Below, piece after piece: positions 1 to 7,809 of a stretch of DNA of 64,000 nt (positions are counted from its first letter, which is position 1; every line of letters starts with the position of its first letter). The notes beneath the pieces are model-generated. The model saw nothing but the letters and a program-made list of their open reading frames with translations. It did no database searches and had not been told where the DNA came from. The translations under genes were made by a program, and so were the position numbers. Source of the DNA: Actinomadura fibrosa (GTDB lineage: Bacteria > Actinomycetota > Actinomycetes > Streptosporangiales > Streptosporangiaceae); assembly GCF_900659615.1 (NCBI RefSeq), contig NZ_CAACUY010000019.1, positions 19,876-83,875 on the forward strand. Reading direction: 5' to 3'.

Positions 1-1
1 T

Positions 2-520
2 GTGAGTGCTTCGGCGAGAGGCGAGCAGGACGCGACGCTTGCGGATCGGCGTCCGCGTGATGCGTGGTCCGCGATGGAGCGGTTCTACGCGGCGGAGGCG
101 GCGTACGTGGCTGCGGGCGGATACGGCAAGGCGAGCTACGACCAGGTCGCCGCGTATCTGGATCCGGAGGTGGTGCTGCATCAGGCTCCCGGACTGCCGT
201 TCACGGGAATCGGGAAGTGGCAGGGACAGGACGGCATGGAGCGGTTCCTGGCCGTCTTCAGTGAGGTCTGGGAGTCGATGGAATTCCTGGATCAGGAGCA
301 CTGGGGGGAGGGAGACACCGTGGTCGTCCACAATTGGGTCCGGTTCCGTGCCCGCGCCACCGGCCGGGAGATCGAGACTCTGATCGTGCAGGTGATCACG
401 GTCAGAGACGGGCGCATGCTCGAATGCCGTCCCTTCTACTGGGACCCCGCCGCCATCGCCGCAGCCTGCGGTTCTCATCTGGATGCGGGTGTGGTCAGCC
501 CGGACGCTGATTCGAGTTGA
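2..520 (+). CDS. SnoaL-like/NTF2-fold protein
   Basis: Encodes about 172 residues with the look of a SnoaL-like/NTF2 fold: a helical N-terminus (MERFYAAEAAYVAAGG), then a segment with acid and aromatic residues typical of the cone-shaped pocket (DPEVVLHQAPGLPFTG), and alternating strands (VVVHNWVRFRARATGREIE, LIVQVITVRDGRMLECRPFYWD). The family covers polyketide cyclases, small isomerases and many proteins of unknown role, so no reaction can be assigned. The GTG at base 2 lies at the window edge, so the true start could be upstream or at the internal ATG at 74. It probably forms an operon with the VOC and MerR genes that follow closely. Confidence 0.7.
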   Translation: MSASARGEQDATLADRRPRDAWSAMERFYAAEAAYVAAGGYGKASYDQVAAYLDPEVVLHQAPGLPFTGIGKWQGQDGMERFLAVFSEVWESMEFLDQEHWGEGDTVVVHNWVRFRARATGREIETLIVQVITVRDGRMLECRPFYWDPAAIAAACGSHLDAGVVSPDADSS

Positions 521-553
521 CCCTGACGTTGCGTGAGGCTCCACGCTGACCGC

Positions 554-1102
554 ATGACCGACTACTACGACGCGTTCGAGATCAGCCCGGTCCCGCCGCC
601 CGGGCCCGATGTGACGCCGCCTGAGATCTACCGGGGCATCTACGGGATGCCGATGTTCGTCACCGTTCCGACGTCGGACCTGGCCGCGTCCGTCGATTTC
701 TGGACGCGCGGGCTCGGCTTCATCGATCTGTTCTCGGTTCCCGGGCAGGTCACGCACCTTCGACGGTGGGCATTCCAGGACGTTCTGCTCGTCCCGGCCG
801 GCGCCCCGTCAGCCCCTCCGGCGGTGAGCGTCAGCTTCTCCTGCGTGCTGAGCCAGATCGAAGAGATCGCGGAGGCGTGCTCTGCATTGGTTCCCGGATG
901 CACGGAAGGGTCGCGGCAGACACCCTGGAACAGCGTGGAACTGGAAGTCATCACGCCGGAGAACGCGCGCGTGATCATGACCGCGGCCCGTCCCCTCGAT
1001 CTCGACAGCCCCGAGGCGCGCTACCTGGAAGAATCCGGCTTCACCCTCCCTAAGGGGGAAGATCGCGCAGGTCAGGCGGCCGTGCCAGACTCGACGGCGT
1101 GA
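554..1102 (+). CDS. VOC (glyoxalase/bleomycin-resistance fold) protein
   Basis: A protein of about 182 residues with one visible VOC module: PMFVTVPTSDLAASVDFWTRGLGFIDLF is the classic first beta-alpha-beta-beta unit and includes the aromatic pair before the GLGF turn. VOC proteins are metal-dependent isomerases and dioxygenases or drug-binding proteins, and the substrate is unknown here. ATG 554 is preferred over GTG 533 because the protein then starts MTDYYDAF. The stop overlaps the start of the next gene (GTGA, 1099-1102). Adjacency to a TipAS-type regulator fits a small ligand-binding or detoxification operon, which is an inference. Confidence 0.75.
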   Translation: MTDYYDAFEISPVPPPGPDVTPPEIYRGIYGMPMFVTVPTSDLAASVDFWTRGLGFIDLFSVPGQVTHLRRWAFQDVLLVPAGAPSAPPAVSVSFSCVLSQIEEIAEACSALVPGCTEGSRQTPWNSVELEVITPENARVIMTAARPLDLDSPEARYLEESGFTLPKGEDRAGQAAVPDSTA

Positions 1103-1917
1103 TCGATGCCGCTATGGACGATGCCGTGGGCCCCGACGGGCTGACCGTCGGGGCCGCGGCATCGCACGTGGGAGTCACCGTCCGCACCCTCCACCATTGG
1201 GACGCGATCGGGCTCGTCCACCCGTCCGGACGCACCGCCGGTGGTTACCGGCTCTACTCGGCGGCCGACGTCGCACGCATCCACCGGGTGCTCATCTACC
1301 GCGAGCTCGGCCTGTCCCTGGACGACATCGGCGACCTTCTCGATGCTCCGGCGGTCGACGTGACCGTGCCGCTGAGGCAGCAGCGCGCCCAGCTCCTCGA
1401 CCGCATCTCCCGTCTGCGGGCGATGGTCGATGCGGTCGATCGCATGATCGAAGTTGCGAGCACCGGGATCCTGCTGTCCGCGGAGGAACAGGTCGCGATC
1501 TTCGGGAAGCGTTGGGAGCCGTCCTGGACCGCCGGGGCACGTGACCGATGGGGCGACACGGCCCAATGGGCGCAGTACGCCGAGCGCGCCGCGGGCAGGA
1601 CGTCCGAGGACTGGCAGCGGATCGCCGACGGCGTCACAACGCTCGAAGACGACCTGGCAGCCGCGAAGCGCGCCGGAATCATGCCGGGCAGCGCCGAAGC
1701 CAACGCTCTCGCGGAACGACACAGGACCTCCATTGACGCGTATTTCGACTGCACGCACTCGATGCACGTCTGCCTGGGGAAGCGGTATGCCGCCGATCCC
1801 GTTTTCACGGCCTACTACGAGGCGATCGAGCCAGGCTTGACCGTTTGGCTTCGTGAGATCATCGAGGCTAATGCCCGCGACCGAGGCGTCGACCCGGATT
1901 CAGCCACCTGGACGTGA
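1099..1917 (+). CDS. MerR regulator with TipAS-type effector domain
   Basis: A DNA-binding regulator of about 272 residues. The N-terminal winged helix is clear: VTVRTLHHWDAIGLVHPSGRT, then GGYRLYSAADVARIHRVL, the MerR signature. A dimerisation helix follows (RISRLRAMVDAVDRMIE). The C-terminal half, from about residue 130 (EEQVAIFGKRWEPSW, through the DCTHSMHVCLGKRY region), matches the TipAS antibiotic-recognition fold, which in TipA binds thiopeptides. The GTG start overlaps the VOC stop by 4 bases, so translation is probably coupled; ATG 1114 is an alternative. Such proteins activate promoters with a long 19-bp spacer. The inducer here is unknown. Confidence 0.88.
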   Translation: MIDAAMDDAVGPDGLTVGAAASHVGVTVRTLHHWDAIGLVHPSGRTAGGYRLYSAADVARIHRVLIYRELGLSLDDIGDLLDAPAVDVTVPLRQQRAQLLDRISRLRAMVDAVDRMIEVASTGILLSAEEQVAIFGKRWEPSWTAGARDRWGDTAQWAQYAERAAGRTSEDWQRIADGVTTLEDDLAAAKRAGIMPGSAEANALAERHRTSIDAYFDCTHSMHVCLGKRYAADPVFTAYYEAIEPGLTVWLREIIEANARDRGVDPDSATWT

Positions 1918-1940
1918 CGTACCCGCGTCCCCGCCTACTG

Positions 1941-2366
1941 TCATTGGGACTGCTGACGCGTCACCCAGGCTTCGGTGGGGAAGTCGAACTCCGCCTGCAC
2001 CAGGAACTTGTTGACCTTTGCCCCAGAGCAGGACGGCCAGTAGCCGAAGGTCAGCTTGCTACCGCCGAACAGCATCCACCAGGCATCGAAGCCGGCCTTC
2101 TCCAGCCTGGCGGTGATCGTGTCCTTCCGCACGCCCGTCAACTCATAGGTGGCTTGGTTGCCCTGCTGAATGGCGATGGTGAACTTCTTTCCTTGCATGG
2201 TGCCGACGTAGGTTCCCAGCCATTGAGAGTACTCCGACGCGCACTCCGCCGCCTGAACGGGAGTGGAACTCGCCGAGATCGCAGTAGCGGGGTGAATTGC
2301 CGACGGCGCCGCAACAGCGGCGAGGACGGTGGCCAGGGCGAGCACGACGCGCTGAACTTGAGGCAT
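1941..2366 (-). CDS. Small secreted protein of unknown function
   Basis: 141 residues that I do not recognise. The N-terminus is a plausible Sec signal peptide (RVVLALATVLAAVAAPSA) with cleavage likely around residues 28-40. The mature part contains two cysteines (AAECASEY and WPSCSGAK) that could form a disulfide in an exported protein, plus several aromatic residues (YSQWLGTYVG, FDAWWMLFGG). It faces the MerR operon tail to tail with 23 bases between the stops. No catalytic motif is visible. Confidence 0.6.
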   Translation of the reverse strand: MPQVQRVVLALATVLAAVAAPSAIHPATAISASSTPVQAAECASEYSQWLGTYVGTMQGKKFTIAIQQGNQATYELTGVRKDTITARLEKAGFDAWWMLFGGSKLTFGYWPSCSGAKVNKFLVQAEFDFPTEAWVTRQQSQ

Positions 2367-3105
2367 GGCAGGATCCTTTGCATGTCGGAGGACGGTAGTG
2401 AACCGTCCTCAGGTCAGGCGCGGTGTGTGCCCACATCATCACTGTAAGTTATCTTTCGCAACTCTCTGTGGCGACAGGTTCGTCTGTCGGGTACCTCGCG
2501 CTGCGGCATTCGGTCTCCCGGCGCGATCACTTGCCCTTTGGTGGTCGAGTGACCTGGAAGCAGGTGCTGAGCTCGTCCTTCTGAAGTTGATCCTCGTGGA
2601 TGCCGCGCGTAATCGGGAATAGTGGGTGTTGTCGCACATGATGGGTTGTGGCTGTTTTGTTGCGGTGCCGCCGTGGCGTGAGGGTGCATCGTGACACGGT
2701 GACGGACTGGTTTCTCGCCGCTCGTCACTGTCGCTCCGTGGTCGGCCGATGTCTCTTTTCTCGCTTTTGTGTGGTTGCGGTGAGTGGACGGTTGGGCCGA
2801 CCCCTTTCCGTCGTGCGAGAGGGTCCCGCCCTCGCGATGATTGCTGGCACGTTGGTTGCTGTCGTCGGTTTCTGGTCAGTGTTCGGCTAACGGTGTCGCG
2901 CAACCCGCGCCAGTTCTCCTCGCGGTCGCCGTCCGTGCCGTGCCGCGGTTGCTGCGATCGCCTGGCGCCAGTAAGGGCGCTCTGTTGGTAGGTAGGAGAA
3001 TCGCGAGCGCGGGGGCCCGGAAGAAGGTCGGATTGGATTGCTGGATATCGCTGCAAGCGATCACGGTCTGCGATATTCTGGTTACAGGCGTTGAGGGGAG
3101 GGAAG
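2367..3105. other. Gene-free stretch of about 740 bp
   Basis: No convincing coding sequence on either strand. The longest open frame on the minus strand is rich in Arg, Ser, Pro and Gln, shows no domain and runs antisense into the DUF222 gene, so I treat it as a shadow. Base composition looks less GC-rich than in the neighbouring genes. The only structured element I see is the palindrome at 3047-3061. Confidence 0.5.
3047..3061. promoter_or_regulatory. 15-bp palindrome upstream of DUF222 gene
   Basis: ATCGCT-GCA-AGCGAT is a perfect 6-3-6 inverted repeat ending 45 bases before the ATG at 3106. It could be an operator or the base of a 5' UTR hairpin. There is no cognate regulator next to it. 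Confidence 0.3.
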
Positions 3106-4662
3106 ATGAGTGCCGGAATCGCGGAACTGACTGCCGAAATGCGTGGGCGGGGCGAGTGGGAGCATCGGCGTTTCTTTCCGCCCGGCCCGAAGTTGGCCCT
3201 CTGTCTTTCTGGCGGAGACGCCACCTTGGGCACTCTGTCGGAGGCCGAACTGGTCGAGGTCGCTGCGGCGGCGCGTCGGCAGACCGCCTGGGCGCAGGCC
3301 CGCGAGCTGGCCGCGATCGCCGAGCTGGCCCGCCGTCGCACTCGCGATGAACAGGACGGCCACCTCGACTACCGGATCCTCTCGGCCCACGAGTCGGTCG
3401 TCGAGGAAGTCGCCGCCGCCCTCAGTCTGACCGGTGAGAGCGCCGCCACTCAGGTCCACCTGGCCGAGCGCCTGCACACCGATCTCCCCGAGACGCGTTG
3501 CGCGCTGGAGACCGGGCGAATTGACTTGCAGAAGGCCCGTGCAATCAGTGACCTCACCGACCACCTTCCCGAGGACGTCGCGGCCTCGGTTGAAGGCGCG
3601 GTCATCGAGCAGGCCTCGGAGCAGACCACCGGGCAGCTGCGCCGCCGCATCCGTCGTGTCGTGAAGCGACTGGCTCCTGAGCATCTGGAGCGGCGCAAGC
3701 GCGAGGTGATCGCCGGGCGTCGGCTGGAGGTCTGGGAGACTCCCGACGGCACCGCCGACCTGTCTCTGCGCGACCTGGCCGCCACTGACGCGCACGCCAT
3801 CCACAACAAGATCACCGCGATGGCGCACAGCTTGCGTCAGGACGGTGATGTGCGGTCGATCGACCAGCTCCGCGCCGATCTGGCCCAACAACTCCTGCGC
3901 GGAACGCCACTCCCTGAAGTCGCTTGCGCCGTACTCGCCGAACAGGCGAACCCCGCCGAGCCTTCAGTCACGCCGCCATCCGCGCTGTCGGTCGAGGCCG
4001 CCGCTCCAGTCACAGCCACGACCGCTAGCGCCTCCGTCACGTCGAGTACGTCTGGTGCGGGGGTCGCGTTGGTTGCCTGCACCACGTCCGCGGCGCCCGT
4101 TCCGCCTGTCACCTCGACTGCCACGCCCGCCACGCCCGCCGCGCCCGCCGCTTCCTCCATGGTCGCTGCGGTACCCGAGGTTCGGGACGCGGCCGACGTG
4201 TTGGCGGACGTCATCGACTCGCGGCTGGCGCAGGTCACTGAGGATGCCCGGGCGCATCAGCGGCTCAACGGGCTCGGTGTCCGCCTCCAGCACGCCGTTC
4301 GCGAGATCGAGGGCCAGGTCGCTGCCGTCCGTGACGCGCTCTGCGCAGCCGCCGACCACGGGCACTCCGGCTACCGGCCCCCCAACGCAATGCGCCGAGC
4401 GGTCGAAGCTCGACATCCGGTCTGCGTGTTTCCGAGCTGCAACCGCCGCTCCGACCACTGCGACCTCGACCACACGATCGCCTGGGACGGGCACGGGCAC
4501 GGACGCACCTGCCCCTGCAACCTCGCCCCGCTATGCCGACGCCATCACCGGACGAAGCAGTCCCCAGGATGGGCGCTCCACCAGCCTTGGCCCGGCCTGC
4601 TGGTCTGGATCACACCCGCCGGAACCTGGCACATCGTCCGCCCCGAACGACAACAGGAATGA
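3106..4662 (+). CDS. DUF222 (13E12 family) protein with C-terminal HNH nuclease domain
   Basis: 518 residues. The N-terminal two thirds are a helical DUF222 domain (RRQTAWAQARELAAIAELARRR, then LSLTGESAATQVHLAERL and RCALETGRIDLQKARAISD), followed by a low-complexity Ala/Pro/Thr/Ser linker at roughly residues 285-355. The C-terminus carries a Cys/His-rich HNH module: CVFPSC, DHCDLDHTIAW, CPCNLAPLCRRHHRTK. These proteins occur in many copies in actinobacteria and are often associated with mobile or repetitive DNA; their substrate is not established. Start ATG 3106 is chosen over TTG 3091 because a strong GAGGGGAGG Shine-Dalgarno sequence lies directly before it. It is separated from the downstream IS by about 155 bases. 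Confidence 0.88.
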   Translation: MSAGIAELTAEMRGRGEWEHRRFFPPGPKLALCLSGGDATLGTLSEAELVEVAAAARRQTAWAQARELAAIAELARRRTRDEQDGHLDYRILSAHESVVEEVAAALSLTGESAATQVHLAERLHTDLPETRCALETGRIDLQKARAISDLTDHLPEDVAASVEGAVIEQASEQTTGQLRRRIRRVVKRLAPEHLERRKREVIAGRRLEVWETPDGTADLSLRDLAATDAHAIHNKITAMAHSLRQDGDVRSIDQLRADLAQQLLRGTPLPEVACAVLAEQANPAEPSVTPPSALSVEAAAPVTATTASASVTSSTSGAGVALVACTTSAAPVPPVTSTATPATPAAPAASSMVAAVPEVRDAADVLADVIDSRLAQVTEDARAHQRLNGLGVRLQHAVREIEGQVAAVRDALCAAADHGHSGYRPPNAMRRAVEARHPVCVFPSCNRRSDHCDLDHTIAWDGHGHGRTCPCNLAPLCRRHHRTKQSPGWALHQPWPGLLVWITPAGTWHIVRPERQQE

Positions 4663-4817
4663 GCCAGAGAGGGTTCGCTAGCTCTCTCGCCGCTGACTCC
4701 GATCGTGCTGCCCAGCCGACGCTGTGGACGTGTTCGAGTGCCGAGTCTTCGGGGCGTCCCATTCCACACTCGGTTCACTTGCTCGGCGAGCGCTCCTTTG
4801 CAGGGCGGCCCCTGAAG

Positions 4818-4829
4818 GCTGTCCCGTAA
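4818..4829 (+). repeat. IS left terminal inverted repeat
   Basis: GCTGTCCCGTAA, identical to the reverse complement of 5601-5612. Confidence 0.85.
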
Positions 4830-4896
4830 CGCCAGACCTTCAAGATCGTTGATCTCGCTGTGGAGCGGGTGATCAGGGCCGATCGGGACGAGATGG

Positions 4897-5545
4897 GTGC
4901 CGGTGTTCACTGGCCTGCCGGTGCGGCAGCTCCGCCGTCTGGTGCGGATCGTTGCAGGTCGAGGCGGTGCGCAGACCGGGACCGGGCGGCGGTGGAGTTT
5001 GCCGCTGGCCGACCGGATGCTGCTGATCGCGGTGTGCTACCGCACCAACCTCGCACTGCGGCAGGTCGCGTTGCTGTTCGGGGTGTCCAAATCCGCCGCG
5101 CACCGCGTCGTGGACCACCTGGCGCCGCTGCTCGCACTGGCCCCGGTCACCCGCCGGCACAGCCCGGACACGGTACTGGTCGTGGACGGCACGCTCGTCC
5201 CCGTCCACGACCGGACGGTCACCGCCTCGTCCAAGAAACACCGGTACTCGGCGAACATGCAGGTCGTCATCGACGCCAAGACCCGGCTGATGGTCGCCGT
5301 CGGACGCCCGGTCCCGGGCAACCACAACGACTGCACCGTCTTCCGCGATTCAGGTGCCGATACCGCGTGCCGGGGCGCGCACGTGATGGCAGACGGCGGC
5401 TACCAAGGAAACCAGCACGTCATCATGCCCTACCGGCGGCCACGCGACGGCAGCGAGCTGCCCACCTGGCAGCACGAGCTCAACACCGTCCACAAACGGG
5501 TGCGCGCCCGCGTCGAGCACGCACGACCTGGCGATAGCCGGCTGA
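4897..5545 (+). pseudogene. IS5-family DDE transposase, internally deleted and frameshifted
   Basis: From GTG 4897 the frame encodes an N-terminal helix-turn-helix (LALRQVALLFGVSKSAAHRV) and the catalytic core: first Asp in VVDGTLVPV, second Asp in MADGGYQGN, Glu in RARVEHA. Right after VEHA (about 5520) the frame goes wrong. One base phase over, the sequence 5522-5545 reads HDLAIAG and stop, which is the usual end of this family (HNLALAG). The residues normally between these two blocks (roughly 30 in related transposases, from memory) are missing and the join is out of frame. In the original frame translation reads through the right terminal repeat to about 5922. The protein is therefore probably inactive. 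Confidence 0.82.
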
Positions 5546-5600
5546 CCGGTCCGGAGGACGCCATCTCAGCGGCAGCACGCCTGGCCGCGCCTCTCGACCA

Positions 5601-5612
5601 TTACGGGACAGC
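5601..5612 (-). repeat. IS right terminal inverted repeat
   Basis: TTACGGGACAGC, the exact reverse complement of 4818-4829. It marks the right end of the element and shows that coding potential past this point does not belong to the transposase. Confidence 0.85.
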
Positions 5613-5818
5613 TTTTAGCTCGCTTCACCGATATGGCGTCGGGGGCTGCCGCCCGTGGTGCCTCGCCCCGCGGTGCGGCACCTGGGGCGTGGAGTCGGCC
5701 GCGGCCCGCGTCGAAGGCACGGAGATCACGGACGGGTCGGAGCCAGCGGCTCGCCGCCGTCGTACTGCGCGCTTGGGGCTAGGACGGCGCGCTCCAGCCA
5801 GGTGGCCCCGTCGAATGG

Positions 5819-6738
5819 TCAGTGCAGGGTCGCGATTAGGCGTCGTAGTGAGGCGTGGGCGGGCGGGCCCCATGTTGCCTTGCCGCCTGGACCGCCGTGG
5901 ACGCCGGCGTGTCCGATCATGATGCCGCTGAGGGCGCGGCCTACCGCCCAGCCGCGGGCGCGGCGCAGGGTCGCGGGGTCCGGGGGAGGCTGGTAGGCGG
6001 CGTGGAAGTGGGCGGACGTGCCGTCGGGCAGCAGGATCCAGGCGGCGGCCAGGTCGAAGGCCGGGTCACCGGCGAAGAGGTCCCCGAAGTCGATGACGCC
6101 GCTGATAGTGCCGTCCGCGGTGAGGACGTTGGCCGGGTGCAGGTCGCCGTGTTGCCACAGTGCCGGGCCGTCCCAGTCGGGCGCGGTGGCGGCGTCGTCC
6201 CAGACTGCGCGGACGGCGTCAGGGTCAGGGATGAGGCCGAGCTCCATCAATGCGGCGAGATGGCTGGCGAATCCCTCGAAGTGGTCGGACAGCCGTCCTC
6301 CGCGGTCCCGGCCAATGGGCGCATGTATGGGGCGGGTTGGTGCAGGGCCGTCAGGAAGGTGGCCAGGGTGGTGGCCGCGTCGGTGGCGCGTGTGGGGGTG
6401 ACGGGGGCGCGGTCGGCGGCGGTGCCCGGTACCCAGGTGGTGACGAGCCATGGGTGCGGGAAGCGTGGTGAGGGCTCGCCGAAGCGCTGCGGGACGGGCA
6501 CGGGCAGCGGGAGGCGTGGGGCGAGGACGGGTAGCCAGGTGTGCTCTTTGCGCAGCAGCTCGTCCGCGGACTGCGTCGCCCAGGGCAGCCGGACGGCGAG
6601 GTCGTCGCCGAGGCGCCATAGCTGGTTGTCCCAGCCGCGCGCGCCGAGCCTCACCGGGCGGTCGGCCAGGTCGGGGTGCTGGTCGCGCAGCAGGTCCCGG
6701 ACCAGCTCGGCGGTGACCTCGACTCCGGTGTGCGTCAT
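5819..6738 (-). pseudogene. Aminoglycoside-phosphotransferase-like kinase, frameshifted
   Basis: Two minus-strand frames together make one APH/choline-kinase-like protein. The N-lobe (from ATG 6738, MTHTGVEVTAELVRDLL, through GARGWDNQLWRLGDDLAVRLP and the hinge WLVTTWVPG) ends at FLTALHQPAP. The C-lobe continues in another phase with HAPIGRDRGGRLSDHFEGF, then the catalytic loop HGDLHPAN and the metal-binding DFG in VIDFGDLFAGDPAFDL. The phase change falls near 6325-6335 and equals one missing base or two extra bases. All key kinase residues survive on one side or the other, so the lesion is recent or a sequencing error. It sits 22 bases downstream of the cobalamin-binding gene. Confidence 0.82.
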
Positions 6739-6774
6739 GCGGGACAACGGCATCCAGCCCGGGGGGTCGGTGAA

Positions 6775-7809
6775 TCAGGTCAGGGGGTGGAGGGTGGTGC
6801 GGGCGGCAGTGAGGAGGGCCGCTGCGCGGGGGAAGTCGGTCAGGGCTCGTGCCATGACGTCGAGGGCGGCGAGGACGACGGTGTCGTCGACGCCTCGGGC
6901 GGCGAGGATTCCGGCGGTCCAGCGGGTCGCGGTGGTGAAGAGGTCCGCGTCGTCGACGTAGAGGGCGGCGGCGAGGACGTCGATGAGCAGCTCCACCCAC
7001 TCCACTTCCTGGTCGGTGTGGCCTCGGGCGAAGCGGGGCGGCAGGGCGGTCTGGACGTCGTGGGCGAGCTGGGCGGAGGAGCGGGTGATGAGGGAGTACT
7101 CCTGGTCGTCCAGGTGCGGGAGGGCGGGGCGGGAGCCGGTGGGGCGGAGCGGGGGGATGCCTTTCGCCAGCAGGTCGGCGGCGGTGCGGGCGTCGGGGGC
7201 CCATCCGGCGGCCTCCAGGAGGCGGGCGTGGCGGCCGTCGGAGCCGAAGGCGGGGCCGCCCGCGAGGACGGGGACGCCGAGGTCGCGGGCCGCGGTGATC
7301 GCCTGGTGGGCGGCGGGCAGGCGGGCGGTCATCGAGGCGGACAGGGCCACCACGGCGGGACGGGTCCGGCGGAGGTGCGTGGCGAGGTAGCGGGTGGGGA
7401 CCTGCGCGCCGAGGTATTCGACGTCCCAGCCGCGGAGGCGGAGCACTTCGGCGAGGAGGCGGGCGGGGAGCGCGTGCCATTCGCCTTCCGCGCAGGCGAC
7501 CGTGATGCGTCCTTCGACCGGTGGCCCTGGGGGCGCGGGGCGGGACGGGTGGTGCGCGAGGGCGGCGATCACCCGTTCGCTGATCGCGGTCGCCGCGTGC
7601 TCCTGGGCGACGGTCATGCCGCCGAGGGCCCATTCGGCGCCGACGCGGTCCTGGACCGCGGCGACGACGTCCATGAGGAGGGCCTCGGGGGCGAGGCCGG
7701 CGTCGAGGGCGGCGAAGGCCGTCTGGACGGAGGAGCGCTCCCGGCCGGAGACGACCATGGTCCAGAGCCGGTCGGTCCACGGGTCGGCTCTCATCGGGTC
7801 GCCTCTCAT
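6775..7809 (-). CDS. Stand-alone CarH-like cobalamin-binding (B12) sensor protein
   Basis: 344 residues. A helical cap (roughly residues 10-90) precedes a Rossmann-like B12-binding domain (about 100-220: GRITVACAEGEWHALPARLL, RLRGWDVEYLGAQVPTRYL, VVALSASMT, VPVLAGGPAFG) and a C-terminal helical region with no obvious match. The cap contains W60, then nine residues, then E70-H71 (WALGGMTVAQEH), the Wx9EH signature of AdoCbl photoreceptors of the CarH/LitR type. The B12 domain has E110-W-H112, the E/DxH motif whose His is the lower cobalt ligand. There is no MerR domain. The start overlaps the phosphatase stop (ATGA, 7806-7809). GAGG lies 8 bases before ATG 7809, and GAGAGG before an alternative ATG at 7794. 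A light- or B12-sensing partner for the phosphatase is likely. Confidence 0.82.
   Translation of the reverse strand: MRGDPMRADPWTDRLWTMVVSGRERSSVQTAFAALDAGLAPEALLMDVVAAVQDRVGAEWALGGMTVAQEHAATAISERVIAALAHHPSRPAPPGPPVEGRITVACAEGEWHALPARLLAEVLRLRGWDVEYLGAQVPTRYLATHLRRTRPAVVALSASMTARLPAAHQAITAARDLGVPVLAGGPAFGSDGRHARLLEAAGWAPDARTAADLLAKGIPPLRPTGSRPALPHLDDQEYSLITRSSAQLAHDVQTALPPRFARGHTDQEVEWVELLIDVLAAALYVDDADLFTTATRWTAGILAARGVDDTVVLAALDVMARALTDFPRAAALLTAARTTLHPLT

Larger units (their letters stand above)
4818..5612 (+). mobile_element. IS5-type insertion sequence with internal deletion
   Basis: A unit of about 795 bp bounded by perfect 12-bp inverted repeats, GCTGTCCCGTAA at 4818-4829 and its complement at 5601-5612. 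Two further outward bases also match after one mismatch (15-bp repeat with one mismatch). It carries one DDE transposase reading frame on the plus strand whose 3' part has been deleted. I could not find a convincing short target duplication in the flanks, so either the flanks have changed or the element is old. It lies between the DUF222 gene and a frameshifted kinase gene. Confidence 0.85.

Noticed and set aside
2439..3341. 300-codon minus-strand frame across the gene-free gap
   Set aside because: No motif, Arg/Ser/Gln-rich and overlaps the DUF222 gene antisense.
4666..4687. Hairpin after the DUF222 gene as terminator
   Set aside because: AGAGAG/CTCTCT gives only six pairs with a 10-base loop and no T run; too weak to call.
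4813..5618. Target-site duplication flanking the IS
   Set aside because: The 3-4 bases on the two sides (GAAG side and TTTT side) do not match in any phase I tried.
5546..5922. C-terminal extension of the transposase frame beyond the IS right end
   Set aside because: It is read-through after the deletion frameshift; the residues match nothing and cross the terminal repeat.
6320..6340. Programmed frameshift in the APH-like gene
   Set aside because: No slippery heptamer or following structure is apparent and the family does not use frameshifting.
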